In this document: positions 1 through 8,874 of the stretch, piece after piece | How positions within the stretch are numbered: the first letter of the stretch is position 1 | How the letters are laid out: the number at the start of each line of letters is the position of its first letter | Origin: Terriglobus roseus | GTDB taxonomy: Bacteria; Acidobacteriota; Terriglobia; Terriglobales; Acidobacteriaceae | Assembly (NCBI RefSeq): GCF_900105625.1 | Contig: NZ_FNSD01000001.1 | Coordinates: 496,001 to 560,000, forward strand | Reading direction: 5' to 3' | Length of the DNA stretch: 64,000 bases | Notes under the pieces: model-generated | What the model saw: only the letters and a program-made list of their open reading frames with translations | Database searches by the model: none | What the model was told of the DNA's origin: nothing | Program-made: the position numbers and the translations under genes

Positions 1-356
1 GGATGTCTCGACCACTGCTACAAAAGCTCATCAGCTATGCGTGGCCGGGGAACGTACGCCAGTTAGAAAATGTTATTGAGCGTCTCCTGGTGCTGTCGGC
101 GGACGATCTGCTCACGGAAGACAATCTTCCGGAAGACCTACAGGCGGCGTCAGAATCCAATGCCTCGCCACTGAACTTTCCGCTACCGGAAGAGGGCATC
201 AGCCTGGAGGCAGTCGAGCGCGAGTTAATCAGCCAGGCGCTTGCCCGCTTCGATGGGAACCAAACGCACGCCGCCCGATATCTGGACATCAGTCGGCGGG
301 CGCTCATCTACCGGATTGAAAAGCACGGCATCTTTCACGAGGATCAGCCGGAATAG
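1..356 (+). CDS. sigma-54-dependent response regulator/transcription factor, C-terminal fragment
   Basis: Only the last ~118 codons lie in the window; the reading frame is open to the left edge, so the ATG at 3 is probably internal. The visible part begins in the C-terminal lid of an AAA+ sigma-54 activator domain (motif [15 protein letters not shown], residues ~14-28 of the fragment) and ends in a Fis-type helix-turn-helix (NQTHAARYLDISRRALIYR) that would bind enhancer-like sites. Whether a receiver or another sensory domain lies upstream cannot be seen. It converges on tex, with stops only 8 bases apart. Family assignment is secure; target genes are unknown. Confidence 0.9.
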   Translation, partial: MSRPLLQKLISYAWPGNVRQLENVIERLLVLSADDLLTEDNLPEDLQAASESNASPLNFPLPEEGISLEAVERELISQALARFDGNQTHAARYLDISRRALIYRIEKHGIFHEDQPE

Positions 357-364
357 AACACGGC

Positions 365-2620
365 TTATCGCGTGCGCCACTTCGAAGACAGAGCCGCAAG
401 CTGATCACTGACCGTGACAGGCGCCGCCTCTTTGGCCGGACGACTCTTTGGTGAAGCTCCGGACGGCGCCTGCAATGCTTTGATAGACAGCGCAATGCGC
501 TTCGTCTTCGTGTCCGCTGAAAGCACTTTCACCTTCACGATTTGTCCCGCTTTGAGTATCTCTGCCGGATCTTTGATGAACCGGTTCGATATCTCAGAGA
601 TGTGGACCAGACCATCCTGGTGAACACCAACATCGACGAAGGCACCAAACTTTGTCACGTTGCTCACAACACCTTCGAGCACCATGCCCGGCACAACATC
701 GGCAAGATCGCGTACCGCTTCGTTAAAGCTCGGAGCGACAAAGGTGTCGCGTGGGTCACGTCCCGGCTTCTTCAACTCTTCCAGGATGTCGTTCCACGTG
801 AAGGTGCCCGCGCCGAAGCTGCTCTGTTTCACACCCGAGAGCAGATGTGGCGAACGAATCAGGTCCGCGACCGGCGTGGAAAGCGACTGCGCAATCTCTT
901 CGACGAGGCCGTAGGACTCCGGATGAACTGCAGTGTTGTCCAAGGGCTGCTCGCCATCGCGAACGCGTAGGAAGCCCGCCGCTTGTTCAAATGTCTTCGG
1001 CCCAACGCCCGGGACCTCATGCAGCTGTGACCGTGATCGGAACTGACCATGCTCATCTCGGAAACTCACGATATTAAGGGCAACGCGCTCTGTGACGCCT
1101 GAGACGTACCGCAGCAACGTCCACGACGCTGTATTGAGGTCAACACCAACCCGGTTCACGCAACTTTCAATGGCAGCCTCGAGCGACTGCTGCAACTGGC
1201 GTTGATCCACATCATGCTGATACTGCCCGACGCCGATGGACTTCGGGTCGACCTTCACCAACTCCGCAAGCGGATCCTGCAGACGGCGTGCAATCGAGAT
1301 CGCTCCACGTACCGTCAAGTCAAGGTCGGGAAACTCCTGGCGGGCGATGTCCGATGCCGAGTACACACTTGCCCCGGCCTCCGAAACCGTAACGCGGAAG
1401 ATACCGGAAAGGTTCTTCGCTTCCAGAAACTCGCGGAGGAAGGCATCCGTCTCACGCGATGCGGTACCGTTGCCGATCGCGATGGCACGGATATTGTGCT
1501 TTGCAATGAGTGCAGCCAGCTTGTCCATCGCTTCCTTGGTACGCCCTGTGTGCGGATAGATCACATCGTCCGCAAGGAACTTACCTGTCTCATTCACGAC
1601 GGCCAGTTTGCAGCCCGTCCGCAGCCCCGGATCGACACCGAGCACCCCGATGGGACCGGCTGGCGCGGCCAGCAGCAGATTCTCAAGATTGTCGCGAAAG
1701 ACATCGATCGCCGCCGCATCCGACCGACGCTTCAGCTCCATACGAATCTCGACCTGGATCGATGAGTTGAGCAGACGCTTCCAGCAATCGTCGATGGCAA
1801 GGTTGAGATGCGCGGTCCAATCGCCATCGGCTCTTAGAACACGAGACCGGATGAGCCCGAGAACCCGCGGTTCCTCCAGCTCGATCAGCCAGTACAGAAC
1901 GTTCTCCGATTCGCCGCGACGAACCGCGAGCATGCGATGGGACGGGATCGTCTTCACCGGCTCGCGATAGTCGTAGTACATCTTGAACTTCTCTTGCTCA
2001 TCGACGGCATCGAAAGCTTTGCGGCTGGTGATGAACCCTTCTTCGAACATGAGGTGACGCGTTGCCTTTCGCACCTCCGCATCTTCACTAATCCGCTCCG
2101 CAACAATGTGGCGGGCTCCTTCAAGCGCATCGTCGATTGTTGCAACTTCCCTCTCCGGATCGACGAGCGATTGGGCCAGTGCAATGAGATCCACCGCTGC
2201 AGGAGCCTGACCCCAGATGTAGTCCGCCAGAGGCTCGAGCCCCTTCTCTCGCGCGATGGTCGCCTTGGTGCGGCGTTTCGGCTTGTACGGCAGGTACAGG
2301 TCCTCCAGTTCGGAGCGATCCATTGTCGCGAGGATGCGCGCCTTCAAATCGTCGGTCAACTTACCCTGCTCTGTGATCGACGCAAGGATCGTCTCGCGTC
2401 GCTGCCGAAGTTCCTGGAAGTATTCGGCTTTCTCTGCAATTTCGCGGATCTGTACCTCGTCCAGGTTGCCCGTCGCTTCCTTACGATAGCGAGCAATGAA
2501 CGGGACCGTGGAGCCCTCATCCGTCAAGGCAATGACAGCGCGCACGCTGGGTAAAGGCAGGTTCAGAAGTTGGGAGATGTGGAGAAGGTAGGCTGCGTCG
2601 AGGGGTACGGAAACTGGCAT
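365..2620 (-). CDS. tex: Tex family RNA-binding transcription accessory protein
   Basis: 751 residues, the usual Tex length. The N-terminal helical Tex domain is followed by a YqgF/RNase H-like fold (GVDPGLRTGCKLAVV region, about residue 330), tandem helix-hairpin-helix elements (VNRVGVDLNTASWTLL and HEVPGVGPKTFEQAAGF) and a C-terminal S1 RNA-binding domain (GMVLEGVVSNVTKFGAFVDV to IALSIKAL), then a short basic Ala/Pro tail. Tex proteins bind nucleic acid in the cytoplasm and affect transcription and RNA turnover. The gene stands alone on the minus strand; ATG at 2620. Confidence 0.95.
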   Translation of the reverse strand: MPVSVPLDAAYLLHISQLLNLPLPSVRAVIALTDEGSTVPFIARYRKEATGNLDEVQIREIAEKAEYFQELRQRRETILASITEQGKLTDDLKARILATMDRSELEDLYLPYKPKRRTKATIAREKGLEPLADYIWGQAPAAVDLIALAQSLVDPEREVATIDDALEGARHIVAERISEDAEVRKATRHLMFEEGFITSRKAFDAVDEQEKFKMYYDYREPVKTIPSHRMLAVRRGESENVLYWLIELEEPRVLGLIRSRVLRADGDWTAHLNLAIDDCWKRLLNSSIQVEIRMELKRRSDAAAIDVFRDNLENLLLAAPAGPIGVLGVDPGLRTGCKLAVVNETGKFLADDVIYPHTGRTKEAMDKLAALIAKHNIRAIAIGNGTASRETDAFLREFLEAKNLSGIFRVTVSEAGASVYSASDIARQEFPDLDLTVRGAISIARRLQDPLAELVKVDPKSIGVGQYQHDVDQRQLQQSLEAAIESCVNRVGVDLNTASWTLLRYVSGVTERVALNIVSFRDEHGQFRSRSQLHEVPGVGPKTFEQAAGFLRVRDGEQPLDNTAVHPESYGLVEEIAQSLSTPVADLIRSPHLLSGVKQSSFGAGTFTWNDILEELKKPGRDPRDTFVAPSFNEAVRDLADVVPGMVLEGVVSNVTKFGAFVDVGVHQDGLVHISEISNRFIKDPAEILKAGQIVKVKVLSADTKTKRIALSIKALQAPSGASPKSRPAKEAAPVTVSDQLAALSSKWRTR

Positions 2621-2797
2621 GCTTCTTGCAGTCTAAACTTCTGCCCTCAGGAAATCATGGCCGGCGTTTGCAGGCAGCACACGGACACCTCGCGGACGCG
2701 ACGATGACTCATCGCTAAGTTGAAGGACCGGCAATGCACCGTCTTCGAGAGGCCCGCAAAGTACGAGCGATGCAATCCAGTCCCATAGGCGGAACGT

Positions 2798-3724
2798 TTA
2801 CTTCGACAGATCGCTCACGATGAGCACCGGGCAGTGCGCCGACCTCAGGATCTGTCCGACCGGATGCCAGGTGAAATGGTCTGCACCGGCGACGCGCTCA
2901 CCGCTGCCCAGGACAATCAGCGCCACGCCTTCCCTGTCCGCCATTGCGAGCGTCTCCGCGGCGGGATCGCCGTATTGCACACCATAGCGGATCTTGCTGG
3001 ACGCCTCCGTCGGTTCGGCCAGAGCCATACGCATCGTCTCTTTGGCGAGGTCTTCCTTCCAGAGTCGGTCCGAAGCTTCTGCGGGCGGACGGTCGGCCGC
3101 AGTGTGCATGGCGATCAGGTCCGATCCGAGCCGTTCCGCGATTGCCTTCGCGTACTCCGCTGCACGGACGTTCAAGCCGGATGGCGTGCTCGCAAAAAGC
3201 ACGGCACCTTCGCGCCGCATAGTCGCTTCACACGCAGGCCCACACACAAGGACCGGGCAAGTGCAACGGAATGCAAGGGATTCTGATACGGAGCCGAAGA
3301 GAAATTGCTCAATCCCCTTCCTGCCGTGCGATCCAACAACAACCAGGTCGGCATTTGTCCGCGTTGCGGTCTGCAGCATCAGCTTAGCCGGCCCCTCAAA
3401 GGAGACAACCTGGGTGACGCCTTTTTCCGAATGACGGAGATGCTCGCGAATCTCTCGTGCCACCTTGGTGTGCGCTTCCTGCAGGACGTCTTCTTTGAGT
3501 TCCTCATAGTAAACATCGACCACGCCAGGGGGCGGCGGCACAGAGTGCGTCACGATGAGCTGCGCTCCAACGGAGGCAGCAATCTCCTCGGCCCAGCGCA
3601 AGGCTCTGTTACCGCAATCGTCATTGACATAGCCGACCACAATCTTATGAATGGACAGCGGCGGAACGGACACGACCGGCTTGCTTTGACCTGTGGGTTC
3701 AATGGTGAAGATTGACTGCGACAT
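2798..3724 (-). CDS. universal stress protein, tandem UspA domains (USP 1)
   Basis: 308 residues with two UspA domains. The first keeps the ATP-binding loop G-x2-G-x9-GS (GSHGRKGIEQFLFGS); the second is degenerate there (GSGERVAGADHF). I start at ATG 3724 rather than the in-frame ATG at 3739, because AGGAGG sits 5 bases upstream of 3724. A perfect TGTGA-N6-TCACA palindrome lies at 3771-3786, with CATCCT at the class II -10 position (3749-3744). Cytoplasmic; UspA proteins bind ATP and support survival in energy or oxygen limitation. It is the first of four such genes in this island. Confidence 0.93.
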   Translation of the reverse strand: MSQSIFTIEPTGQSKPVVSVPPLSIHKIVVGYVNDDCGNRALRWAEEIAASVGAQLIVTHSVPPPPGVVDVYYEELKEDVLQEAHTKVAREIREHLRHSEKGVTQVVSFEGPAKLMLQTATRTNADLVVVGSHGRKGIEQFLFGSVSESLAFRCTCPVLVCGPACEATMRREGAVLFASTPSGLNVRAAEYAKAIAERLGSDLIAMHTAADRPPAEASDRLWKEDLAKETMRMALAEPTEASSKIRYGVQYGDPAAETLAMADREGVALIVLGSGERVAGADHFTWHPVGQILRSAHCPVLIVSDLSK

Positions 3725-3770
3725 GAGATCCTCCTGCAATCTCAGGATGCGCCGGTACCCATTGCATTTC

Positions 3771-3786
3771 TGTGATCGCAGTCACA
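3771..3786 (-). promoter_or_regulatory. CRP/FNR-type operator upstream of USP 1
   Basis: Perfect inverted repeat TGTGA-TCGCAG-TCACA, in minus-strand orientation for USP 1. On the minus strand CATCCT begins 29.5 bases from the centre, which is where the -10 box of a class II CRP promoter (centre at -41.5) would be. The predicted transcript starts about 13 bases before the ATG. Confidence 0.7.
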
Positions 3787-3855
3787 CGGGGGGCCGCGGA
3801 AGCTTACATTCTCCAGGCCTTTGCGGCATAGAGTCACACGAAGAAGACACGATAG

Positions 3856-4437
3856 CTAAGGACGCAAATCCTCGAATTCCTCTCGAACACCATCTATCCT
3901 CTCCCGATACATACGAGCATCGCCATAGGGCAGAAAGGAGCGGTAGCGACTGTGCTGAGTGATCAACTTTTGCGCATGCTTCAAAGGGCACCAGTGCTGC
4001 TCTGTTCGTCCGACGATCTCCATGACATAGGCGATCAACCCGTTGGCGTACGAGCAGTTGATGCAGTTGAAGCGTTCCAACGCGTTGAGATAGAGCAGCG
4101 CTCCCCGATCAAAGATCAGATAGTCCGACCGTCTCGCCTTGGGAATGCCATAAATCGGGAAACAGATCGCCTGGTAGAGCGAGACGAAGACATCCAGCAT
4201 AAGAAATGCGACCAGGCAGAGATAGATCAGTGGGGCCGTCAGGAAAGCAAGGGGCCGCGCACTGAGCACATATTGAAGCAACGGAGTTTTCGTTCTGCGA
4301 TGGGTCTCCTTGACGTCGTCCGGGAAGACCGGCGTACGCCCCTTCATGGGGTACATGGGAAAAAGATCTGCTTCGTTCTTGGGAGCCGGCACAGCGACCA
4401 CTTGCGACTGTTCATCCATCGAAAAGCCTGCTCTCAT
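3856..4437 (-). CDS. conserved hypothetical membrane protein with Cys-rich C-terminal half
   Basis: About 193 residues from ATG 4437 (AAAGG 6 bases upstream); ATG 4419 and ATG 4482 are alternatives. After a polar N-terminus there is one strong hydrophobic stretch (LAFLTAPLIYLCLVAFLMLD) continuing into a second weaker one, then a conserved-looking soluble segment with Cys/His (FNCINCSYANGLIAYV and GRTEQHWCPLKHA). The CxxC and the later Cys-Pro-x-x-His could bind a metal or form disulfides; that is inference. It follows the deacetylase/glycosidase frame on the same strand by ~110 bases and may share its transcript. I do not recognise a named function. Confidence 0.75.
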   Translation of the reverse strand: MRAGFSMDEQSQVVAVPAPKNEADLFPMYPMKGRTPVFPDDVKETHRRTKTPLLQYVLSARPLAFLTAPLIYLCLVAFLMLDVFVSLYQAICFPIYGIPKARRSDYLIFDRGALLYLNALERFNCINCSYANGLIAYVMEIVGRTEQHWCPLKHAQKLITQHSRYRSFLPYGDARMYRERIDGVREEFEDLRP

Positions 4438-4545
4438 ATCCGGCCTTTGAGGGAGCGCAACGCAGACCCCGGATGCGTTCATCCTACGCTTGGCAATCAG
4501 ACGAGCCAGGAAGGAACCCGAACTGAGTTTCCGGCTGCCGTCCGA

Positions 4546-6582
4546 TCACTTCAAGCACGCGTCGGTGTAAACATTCCTGGCATTCCAAAGGGACCAGCCG
4601 TCAGCGTGGGCGTCCGTGGCTGCACGGGTTTGTGATGCGACCTCTGCAGCGCCAAATGGACGGCGTGAGAACGCGTAATCGCGGAAGCCCTGGATCCACG
4701 GCCGGAACATCTTCGGATCAGCATGGGTGCGCTTGATCGATTCCTCGAGTGAGAGTCGAACGGTCTGGTAGATGTCTTCATTCGTGCCCACGGGATTTGG
4801 GTGCCCGGGGATGCCAAAGCTGAATCCTGAGGGATAGAGCATAGGACACACGTAGTCCACTGCCGGCACGATCTCCTCAAGCCGCTGACCAATGCCGGTG
4901 TCATTCCTGTTCCACAAGACATAGCCGAAGATGTCGACAGACAGGAACGCGTTGAAGGGCTCGAGTGCTTTGTGCGCTTCCGCCAAGAAACTGGTGACTG
5001 CCTTCACGCGGCCAGCTTCGTCGGCGGTTCCGCTGAACTGCAGCTTCTGCGGGCAATCGGGGAAACGCACATAGTCGAACTGCACCTCATCGAAGCCCGC
5101 CTTCGCAGCTTCAACCGCGATGGCGATGTTGTAGTCCCGTACCTCGCGACGGAAGGGATCTGTCCACGAGAGGTGTTCCCTGTCCTTGAACAACCCACCT
5201 GAATTCAAGCGAACTCCATATTCAGGATGTGCCGTAGCAAGCGGATCGTCTTTGAAGGTGACGATCCGTGCGATGAGATAGATGCCCTTGCTATGAAGAT
5301 CCGTCACCAGGTCGGGCAGTGAGCGGATGGTTGTCATCCTGCGCGCACCGATCTGTGTTGCAAGCGGGATCGCGCTCGGATAGGCAAGGTTGCCTCGATC
5401 AGACTTGATCGTGATCACGAGCGCGTTGGCGCCGCCTCTCCGAATGATATCGAGCACTGGCTCGCGCAGTGCCTTGGAAGCGATGCCATATTCCGTGAGA
5501 TACAAGGCATGAACTGCGATGGGACGTAGTGAAATCGTCGACTGCTCACGCAGCGCCGCGATGTCTGAGTGGTAAGGCCAATAACCGATCGCGCGCGCAC
5601 TCACGGACTTTGCGGATGCCGCAATCTCAATGCTGCCGGAGCCGTCTACTGGCGCGGTTCTGCCATCGATCACGACCGTAACGCGCGACACTGCTTTGCC
5701 CGTGTTGGCGTCGGTGATAAGCACGCGCTGCGATACAGCAGCAACGCAATCGCGGACTGTCCATATGCCGAAGGCAGCGAACAGGAGAACAAGACGCATC
5801 GCGTTCATCGCTTCTCCCCCAGCCTGGCTGCAGCCATCTGCTCGAGCACCGGGAAGCCTGCGAGACCAGGGTGATCGAGCAATGCGATGGATTGCCAATC
5901 TGGGATCGTTCGGCATTGCGATCTTTCCGTCGTATGCAAACGCGGCGGTATAGCCCGCCTGCTCCGCTGCCTGCATGAGGTCGTCATCGAAGATGCCGTA
6001 GGGCCACGCCAGCAAATGAACCTGTATCCCAAGGCGCTGTTCGAGAATTGAGCGAGACTTCACGAGCTGATCGTGAACCAGGGCCGCGTATGCCTGCCCG
6101 TCCAGTCGCTTCCGCTCCGCTCGGAAGTCGGGGTGCCAAAGCGTGTGAGACTCGATACGGACAAGCCCGGACGACTTCATCTCCTGCAACTGTTCCCACG
6201 TCAGCGCGTACGATGCCTTCGAGATGACGGTCGGATAGATGAATAAAGTGATGGGGATGTGACGGACTTTGATCAGCGGGTAAAGCTCGGTGTAGACGGA
6301 CCGATGCCCGTCATCGACCGTAATCGCCACTTGCCGAACGCTCGGCGGCAGGCGGTTCTCTGTCACCATGGACACGACATCCTGCAAAGGAACGATGCGG
6401 TAGCCATGCTTCGCGAGCCAGTCTATTTGCTCCACAAAATTTTCTGTAAGGACCGTGGTCGCACCCGTCTGTCTCTGGTCAAAGCGGTGGTATACAAGCA
6501 CAGGGATGCCGCGAACCGGATCGCGCTGCGCCTTCACGGGTAAAGGCCAAAGGATCAGCAGCAACAGGAACAACTTCGACAT
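4546..6582 (-). CDS. polysaccharide deacetylase fused in frame to DUF4015-type putative glycoside hydrolase (apparent frameshift fusion)
   Basis: One open frame of 678 codons holding two proteins. Residues 1-~232 are a NodB-type deacetylase with signal peptide (MSKLFLLLLILWPLPVKAQ), the Asp pair in VAITVDDGHRS, the metal His pair in SHTLWHPDF, and AWPYG. From residue 259 a second signal peptide begins (MNAMRLVLLFAAFGIW), followed by a putative glycoside hydrolase domain (RIVTFKDDPLA, FDEVQFDYVRFPD, VDYVCPMLYPSG). The ~26 bridging residues look unnatural. The neighbouring frame over the same bases reads IALLDHPGLAGFPVLEQM and stops with TGA at 5805-5807, forming an ATGA overlap with the ATG at 5808. 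The ancestral layout was therefore probably two coupled genes (4546-5808 and about 5805-6582). Both products would act on envelope or extracellular glycans. A CRP-type site lies at 6626-6641. Confidence 0.85.
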   Translation of the reverse strand: MSKLFLLLLILWPLPVKAQRDPVRGIPVLVYHRFDQRQTGATTVLTENFVEQIDWLAKHGYRIVPLQDVVSMVTENRLPPSVRQVAITVDDGHRSVYTELYPLIKVRHIPITLFIYPTVISKASYALTWEQLQEMKSSGLVRIESHTLWHPDFRAERKRLDGQAYAALVHDQLVKSRSILEQRLGIQVHLLAWPYGIFDDDLMQAAEQAGYTAAFAYDGKIAMPNDPRLAIHRIARSPWSRRLPGARADGCSQAGGEAMNAMRLVLLFAAFGIWTVRDCVAAVSQRVLITDANTGKAVSRVTVVIDGRTAPVDGSGSIEIAASAKSVSARAIGYWPYHSDIAALREQSTISLRPIAVHALYLTEYGIASKALREPVLDIIRRGGANALVITIKSDRGNLAYPSAIPLATQIGARRMTTIRSLPDLVTDLHSKGIYLIARIVTFKDDPLATAHPEYGVRLNSGGLFKDREHLSWTDPFRREVRDYNIAIAVEAAKAGFDEVQFDYVRFPDCPQKLQFSGTADEAGRVKAVTSFLAEAHKALEPFNAFLSVDIFGYVLWNRNDTGIGQRLEEIVPAVDYVCPMLYPSGFSFGIPGHPNPVGTNEDIYQTVRLSLEESIKRTHADPKMFRPWIQGFRDYAFSRRPFGAAEVASQTRAATDAHADGWSLWNARNVYTDACLK
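5805..5905 (-). other. junction of deacetylase and glycosidase reading frames (probable frameshift)
   Basis: Around 5880-5895 the deacetylase frame switches: in frame 1 the protein continues RSPWSRRLPGARADG into the next gene, while the alternative frame gives a plausible C-terminus ending MAAARLGEKR and TGA. The stop at 5805-5807 overlaps the ATG at 5808 as ATGA, the coupling used elsewhere in this window. No long homopolymer marks the slip point. Confidence 0.6.
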
Positions 6583-6625
6583 GAAGGCCTCTGCATGGAC
6601 TATGTCTGATAGCGGTCTGCATGGA

Positions 6626-6641
6626 CGTGATGTGCGTCACA
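6626..6641 (-). promoter_or_regulatory. CRP/FNR-type operator between deacetylase and VIT1 genes
   Basis: CGTGA-TGTGCG-TCACA, one mismatch from the ideal palindrome. On the minus strand CATAGT lies at 6604-6599, exactly 29.5 bases from the centre, fitting a class II promoter for the deacetylase frame with a ~10-base leader. It could also serve the divergent VIT1 gene at 6704, but I see no -10-like hexamer at that distance on the plus strand. Confidence 0.6.
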
Positions 6642-6703
6642 GGCGGTCGAAAGAATCACGAATCGCCGTGACTTGTCACACCAACGACATGGGGGATTCT
6701 TCG

Positions 6704-7396
6704 ATGCACATCGAACGTCATCGCATCAATCGAGTCGGCTGGCTTCGTGCTTCGGTACTGGGTGCGAACGATGGCCTGCTGTCGACCGCCAGCCTCGTGC
6801 TTGGTGTCGCGGCAGCTCACGGAACACATCACGCCGTCCTGATCTCCGGCGCTGCAGGCCTTGTCGCCGGAGCCATGTCCATGGCCGCGGGCGAGTATGT
6901 CTCCGTCTCGTCGCAGGCTGACTCGGAGGCATCGGACCTTGAGCGCGAGCGGCAGGAACTCGCCACCGATCCTGTCGGCGAACACAGTGAGTTGAAGCAC
7001 ATCTATGTGAGCCGCGGCCTCACGCCAGAACTCGCAGCCGAGGTTGCAAAACAATTGATGGCAAAGGACGCGTTGGCTGCCCATGCTCGCGATGAACTGG
7101 GCATTGCAGACGGTTACACTGCCAGGCCAGTGCAGGCAGCGCTCGCTTCGGCTGCAAGCTTCGCAGCGGGCGCGGTGGTTCCGCTGATTGTCGGAGTTCT
7201 GGCCAGCCAACATTTAATCCCGCTTGTCGTTCTGACGTCCCTGGTGTGCCTGATGGTCCTGGGCGGTCTGGCCGCTCGCGCCGGCGGTGCGGGTGTGCTG
7301 AAGGGATCCCTGCGTGTCACCTTCTGGGGAATCCTGGCTATGGCCGTGACATTCGGCGTCGGCGCGCTCGTTGGAGAAGCAGTGCCGACTCTCTGA
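6704..7396 (+). CDS. VIT1/CCC1 family iron/manganese transporter
   Basis: 230 residues from ATG 6704 (GGGGGA 7 bases upstream). The N-terminal hydrophobic pair contains the family signature GANDGLLSTASLVLGV followed by GLVAGAMSMAAGEYVSVSSQ. A charged cytosolic loop (ERERQELATDP to LGIADGYT) and three C-terminal membrane segments follow. Relatives move Fe2+ or Mn2+ across the membrane for storage or detoxification. It ends 3 bases from the convergent small membrane gene. Within the island it suggests metal control during low-oxygen stress, which is inference. Confidence 0.9.
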   Translation: MHIERHRINRVGWLRASVLGANDGLLSTASLVLGVAAAHGTHHAVLISGAAGLVAGAMSMAAGEYVSVSSQADSEASDLERERQELATDPVGEHSELKHIYVSRGLTPELAAEVAKQLMAKDALAAHARDELGIADGYTARPVQAALASAASFAAGAVVPLIVGVLASQHLIPLVVLTSLVCLMVLGGLAARAGGAGVLKGSLRVTFWGILAMAVTFGVGALVGEAVPTL

Positions 7397-7399
7397 CCA

Positions 7400-7756
7400 T
7401 CACAAAGGCCAGATGGTCCAGACTGCAATCAGCGTCAGCAGCATCATGTCTGCATACAGCAGGAAAAGCACGCCCCCGTGGTGAAGGTCCCAACTAACGT
7501 GCATGCTTCGGACTGCGTCGCGTGTCGCTGCCATGCAGAGGATGAAGGGGAGCACCATCAACCAGCGATTGGCCTCTGAGCCATGCACTCTCAGAAACGC
7601 TGCGCAGAGGAATCCCGCAAAAGCGAACATCACCCCGCGTGCGACATAAGTGCGCGGCCTGCGAGCCGATCGGTAGCGAGTGGGCGGCAGCACACGATAT
7701 GGCAGACGGCCGTTATAGGGAGTGGAGTTTGCAGGGACGGGCTTCGGTGTCAGCAT
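7400..7756 (-). CDS. small hypothetical membrane protein
   Basis: 118 residues with a polar, Arg/Pro-rich N-terminal 40 residues and three predicted membrane segments (VMFAFAGFLCAAFL, WLMVLPFILCMAA, VLFLLYADMMLLTLIAVW). I recognise no family. It converges tail-to-tail with the VIT1 gene, and its upstream region carries a perfect CRP-type palindrome (7804-7819) with GATTCT at about the -10 distance on the minus strand, so it is probably a member of the same stress regulon. Confidence 0.7.
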   Translation of the reverse strand: MLTPKPVPANSTPYNGRLPYRVLPPTRYRSARRPRTYVARGVMFAFAGFLCAAFLRVHGSEANRWLMVLPFILCMAATRDAVRSMHVSWDLHHGGVLFLLYADMMLLTLIAVWTIWPL

Positions 7757-7803
7757 CGATCCTCATCTAGCCCTGAGAATCCGCTACAAACGCAACGCGT
7801 GGC

Positions 7804-7819
7804 TGTGATGTCCATCACA
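7804..7819 (-). promoter_or_regulatory. CRP/FNR-type operator upstream of small membrane gene
   Basis: Perfect TGTGA-TGTCCA-TCACA. On the minus strand GATTCT (7781-7776) lies 30.5 bases from the centre, one base off the ideal class II spacing, about 20 bases before the ATG at 7756. Confidence 0.6.
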
Positions 7820-7870
7820 GACCCTTGGAATCTCCCGAGCCGACAGCGATGGCAGGTATGACCAAACCAC

Positions 7871-7913
7871 TGTGAGCGCGGTCACAGCGGCACGGTACTC
7901 CCGTCGCTACTTT
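7871..7913 (+). promoter_or_regulatory. CRP/FNR-type operator and class II promoter for USP 2
   Basis: Perfect TGTGA-GCGCGG-TCACA at 7871-7886. TACTTT at 7908-7913 starts exactly 29.5 bases from the palindrome centre, as in class II CRP/FNR promoters. Predicted start near 7920, about 13 bases before ATG 7933. Confidence 0.72.
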
Positions 7914-7932
7914 CAGGGAGAACCGATCTCCG

Positions 7933-8859
7933 ATGAAAGGCAGTAATCCTATGTCGACCGCGGCTCCCACCAATTACCCCTACGCAATTCCTCACGAAAT
8001 CCTGCTTGCGTTCGATCCAGCGGATATGAATCAGAAAGCGATGGAGTGCTCCAAGTCGCTGGCGCGCCGCTTTGGATCGCATGTGACCATCGCGCACGTC
8101 AGCCAGCCGGTAAGTCCCATTGTGACTCCCGAAGGTATGTACTTCGAGGATCTGGACAGGAGCGCAGCCGCCATCACGGATTCCCAGTTAGACCAGGCGG
8201 TGGAAGATCTTCGCGCCAGCGGCCTGAAGGCCGACCGTGCCGAGCACTGGGGTCTTGTCACTGAGGAACTACAGAGCCTTGCACGCGAGAAGTCAGCCGA
8301 CCTGCTGGTGCTCGGGACCCATGCGCCTCGCGGCCTGGACCGCTTGTTCTTCGGTTCCACCGCCGAGGATGTAGCCGACCGCTCGGGCTGGCCGGTGATG
8401 ATCGTCGGGCCGAATGCGGACATGCCGAGCGGTGCCTGGGCACCAAAAGAAGTTGTCTGCATCGTTGGGCAGTCACGCGAAGACGTCAGTGCGGCAGTGT
8501 ACGGATACCACCTGTCTCGTGAAGTAGGCGCGGCGTTTACGCTGTTCTCCATTACTGACAAAGGCTCAGAAATTGCGAATCCCGTCGACAGCGAGGTCTT
8601 TTTTCGGAGCCTGGCGGACCAGCTCCCGGGCGTGAACGTCTCACACGAAATTCCACGGCGCGAAATCCGCCAGGGCATCGCGAAGGACTCTGTTCTCAGG
8701 CTTCTGAAAGCACTTCAGCCGGGAGCCGTGGTGATGGCTGCGGAGCATGCCGGCCCACTGCACAGCCACTTCCACCGCGATCTGCTGTCAGACGTTGTAG
8801 GAGAAGCAAAGTGCCCCATCATCGTCGTAGCTAAGGATGATCAACGTGCGCAGGGGTAG
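7933..8859 (+). CDS. universal stress protein, tandem UspA domains (USP 2)
   Basis: 308 residues (ATG 7933; ATG 7951 is an alternative with AAGG upstream). The first UspA domain has a nucleotide loop close to consensus, with Ala replacing the second Gly (GTHAPRGLDRLFFGS). The second domain ends KCPIIVVAK and lacks the full motif, as in the other tandem USPs here. It precedes the histidine kinase by 15 bases, so USP and kinase are probably co-transcribed from the CRP-type promoter at 7871-7913. Confidence 0.92.
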   Translation: MKGSNPMSTAAPTNYPYAIPHEILLAFDPADMNQKAMECSKSLARRFGSHVTIAHVSQPVSPIVTPEGMYFEDLDRSAAAITDSQLDQAVEDLRASGLKADRAEHWGLVTEELQSLAREKSADLLVLGTHAPRGLDRLFFGSTAEDVADRSGWPVMIVGPNADMPSGAWAPKEVVCIVGQSREDVSAAVYGYHLSREVGAAFTLFSITDKGSEIANPVDSEVFFRSLADQLPGVNVSHEIPRREIRQGIAKDSVLRLLKALQPGAVVMAAEHAGPLHSHFHRDLLSDVVGEAKCPIIVVAKDDQRAQG

Positions 8860-8874
8860 ACTGGACGCCTGACC

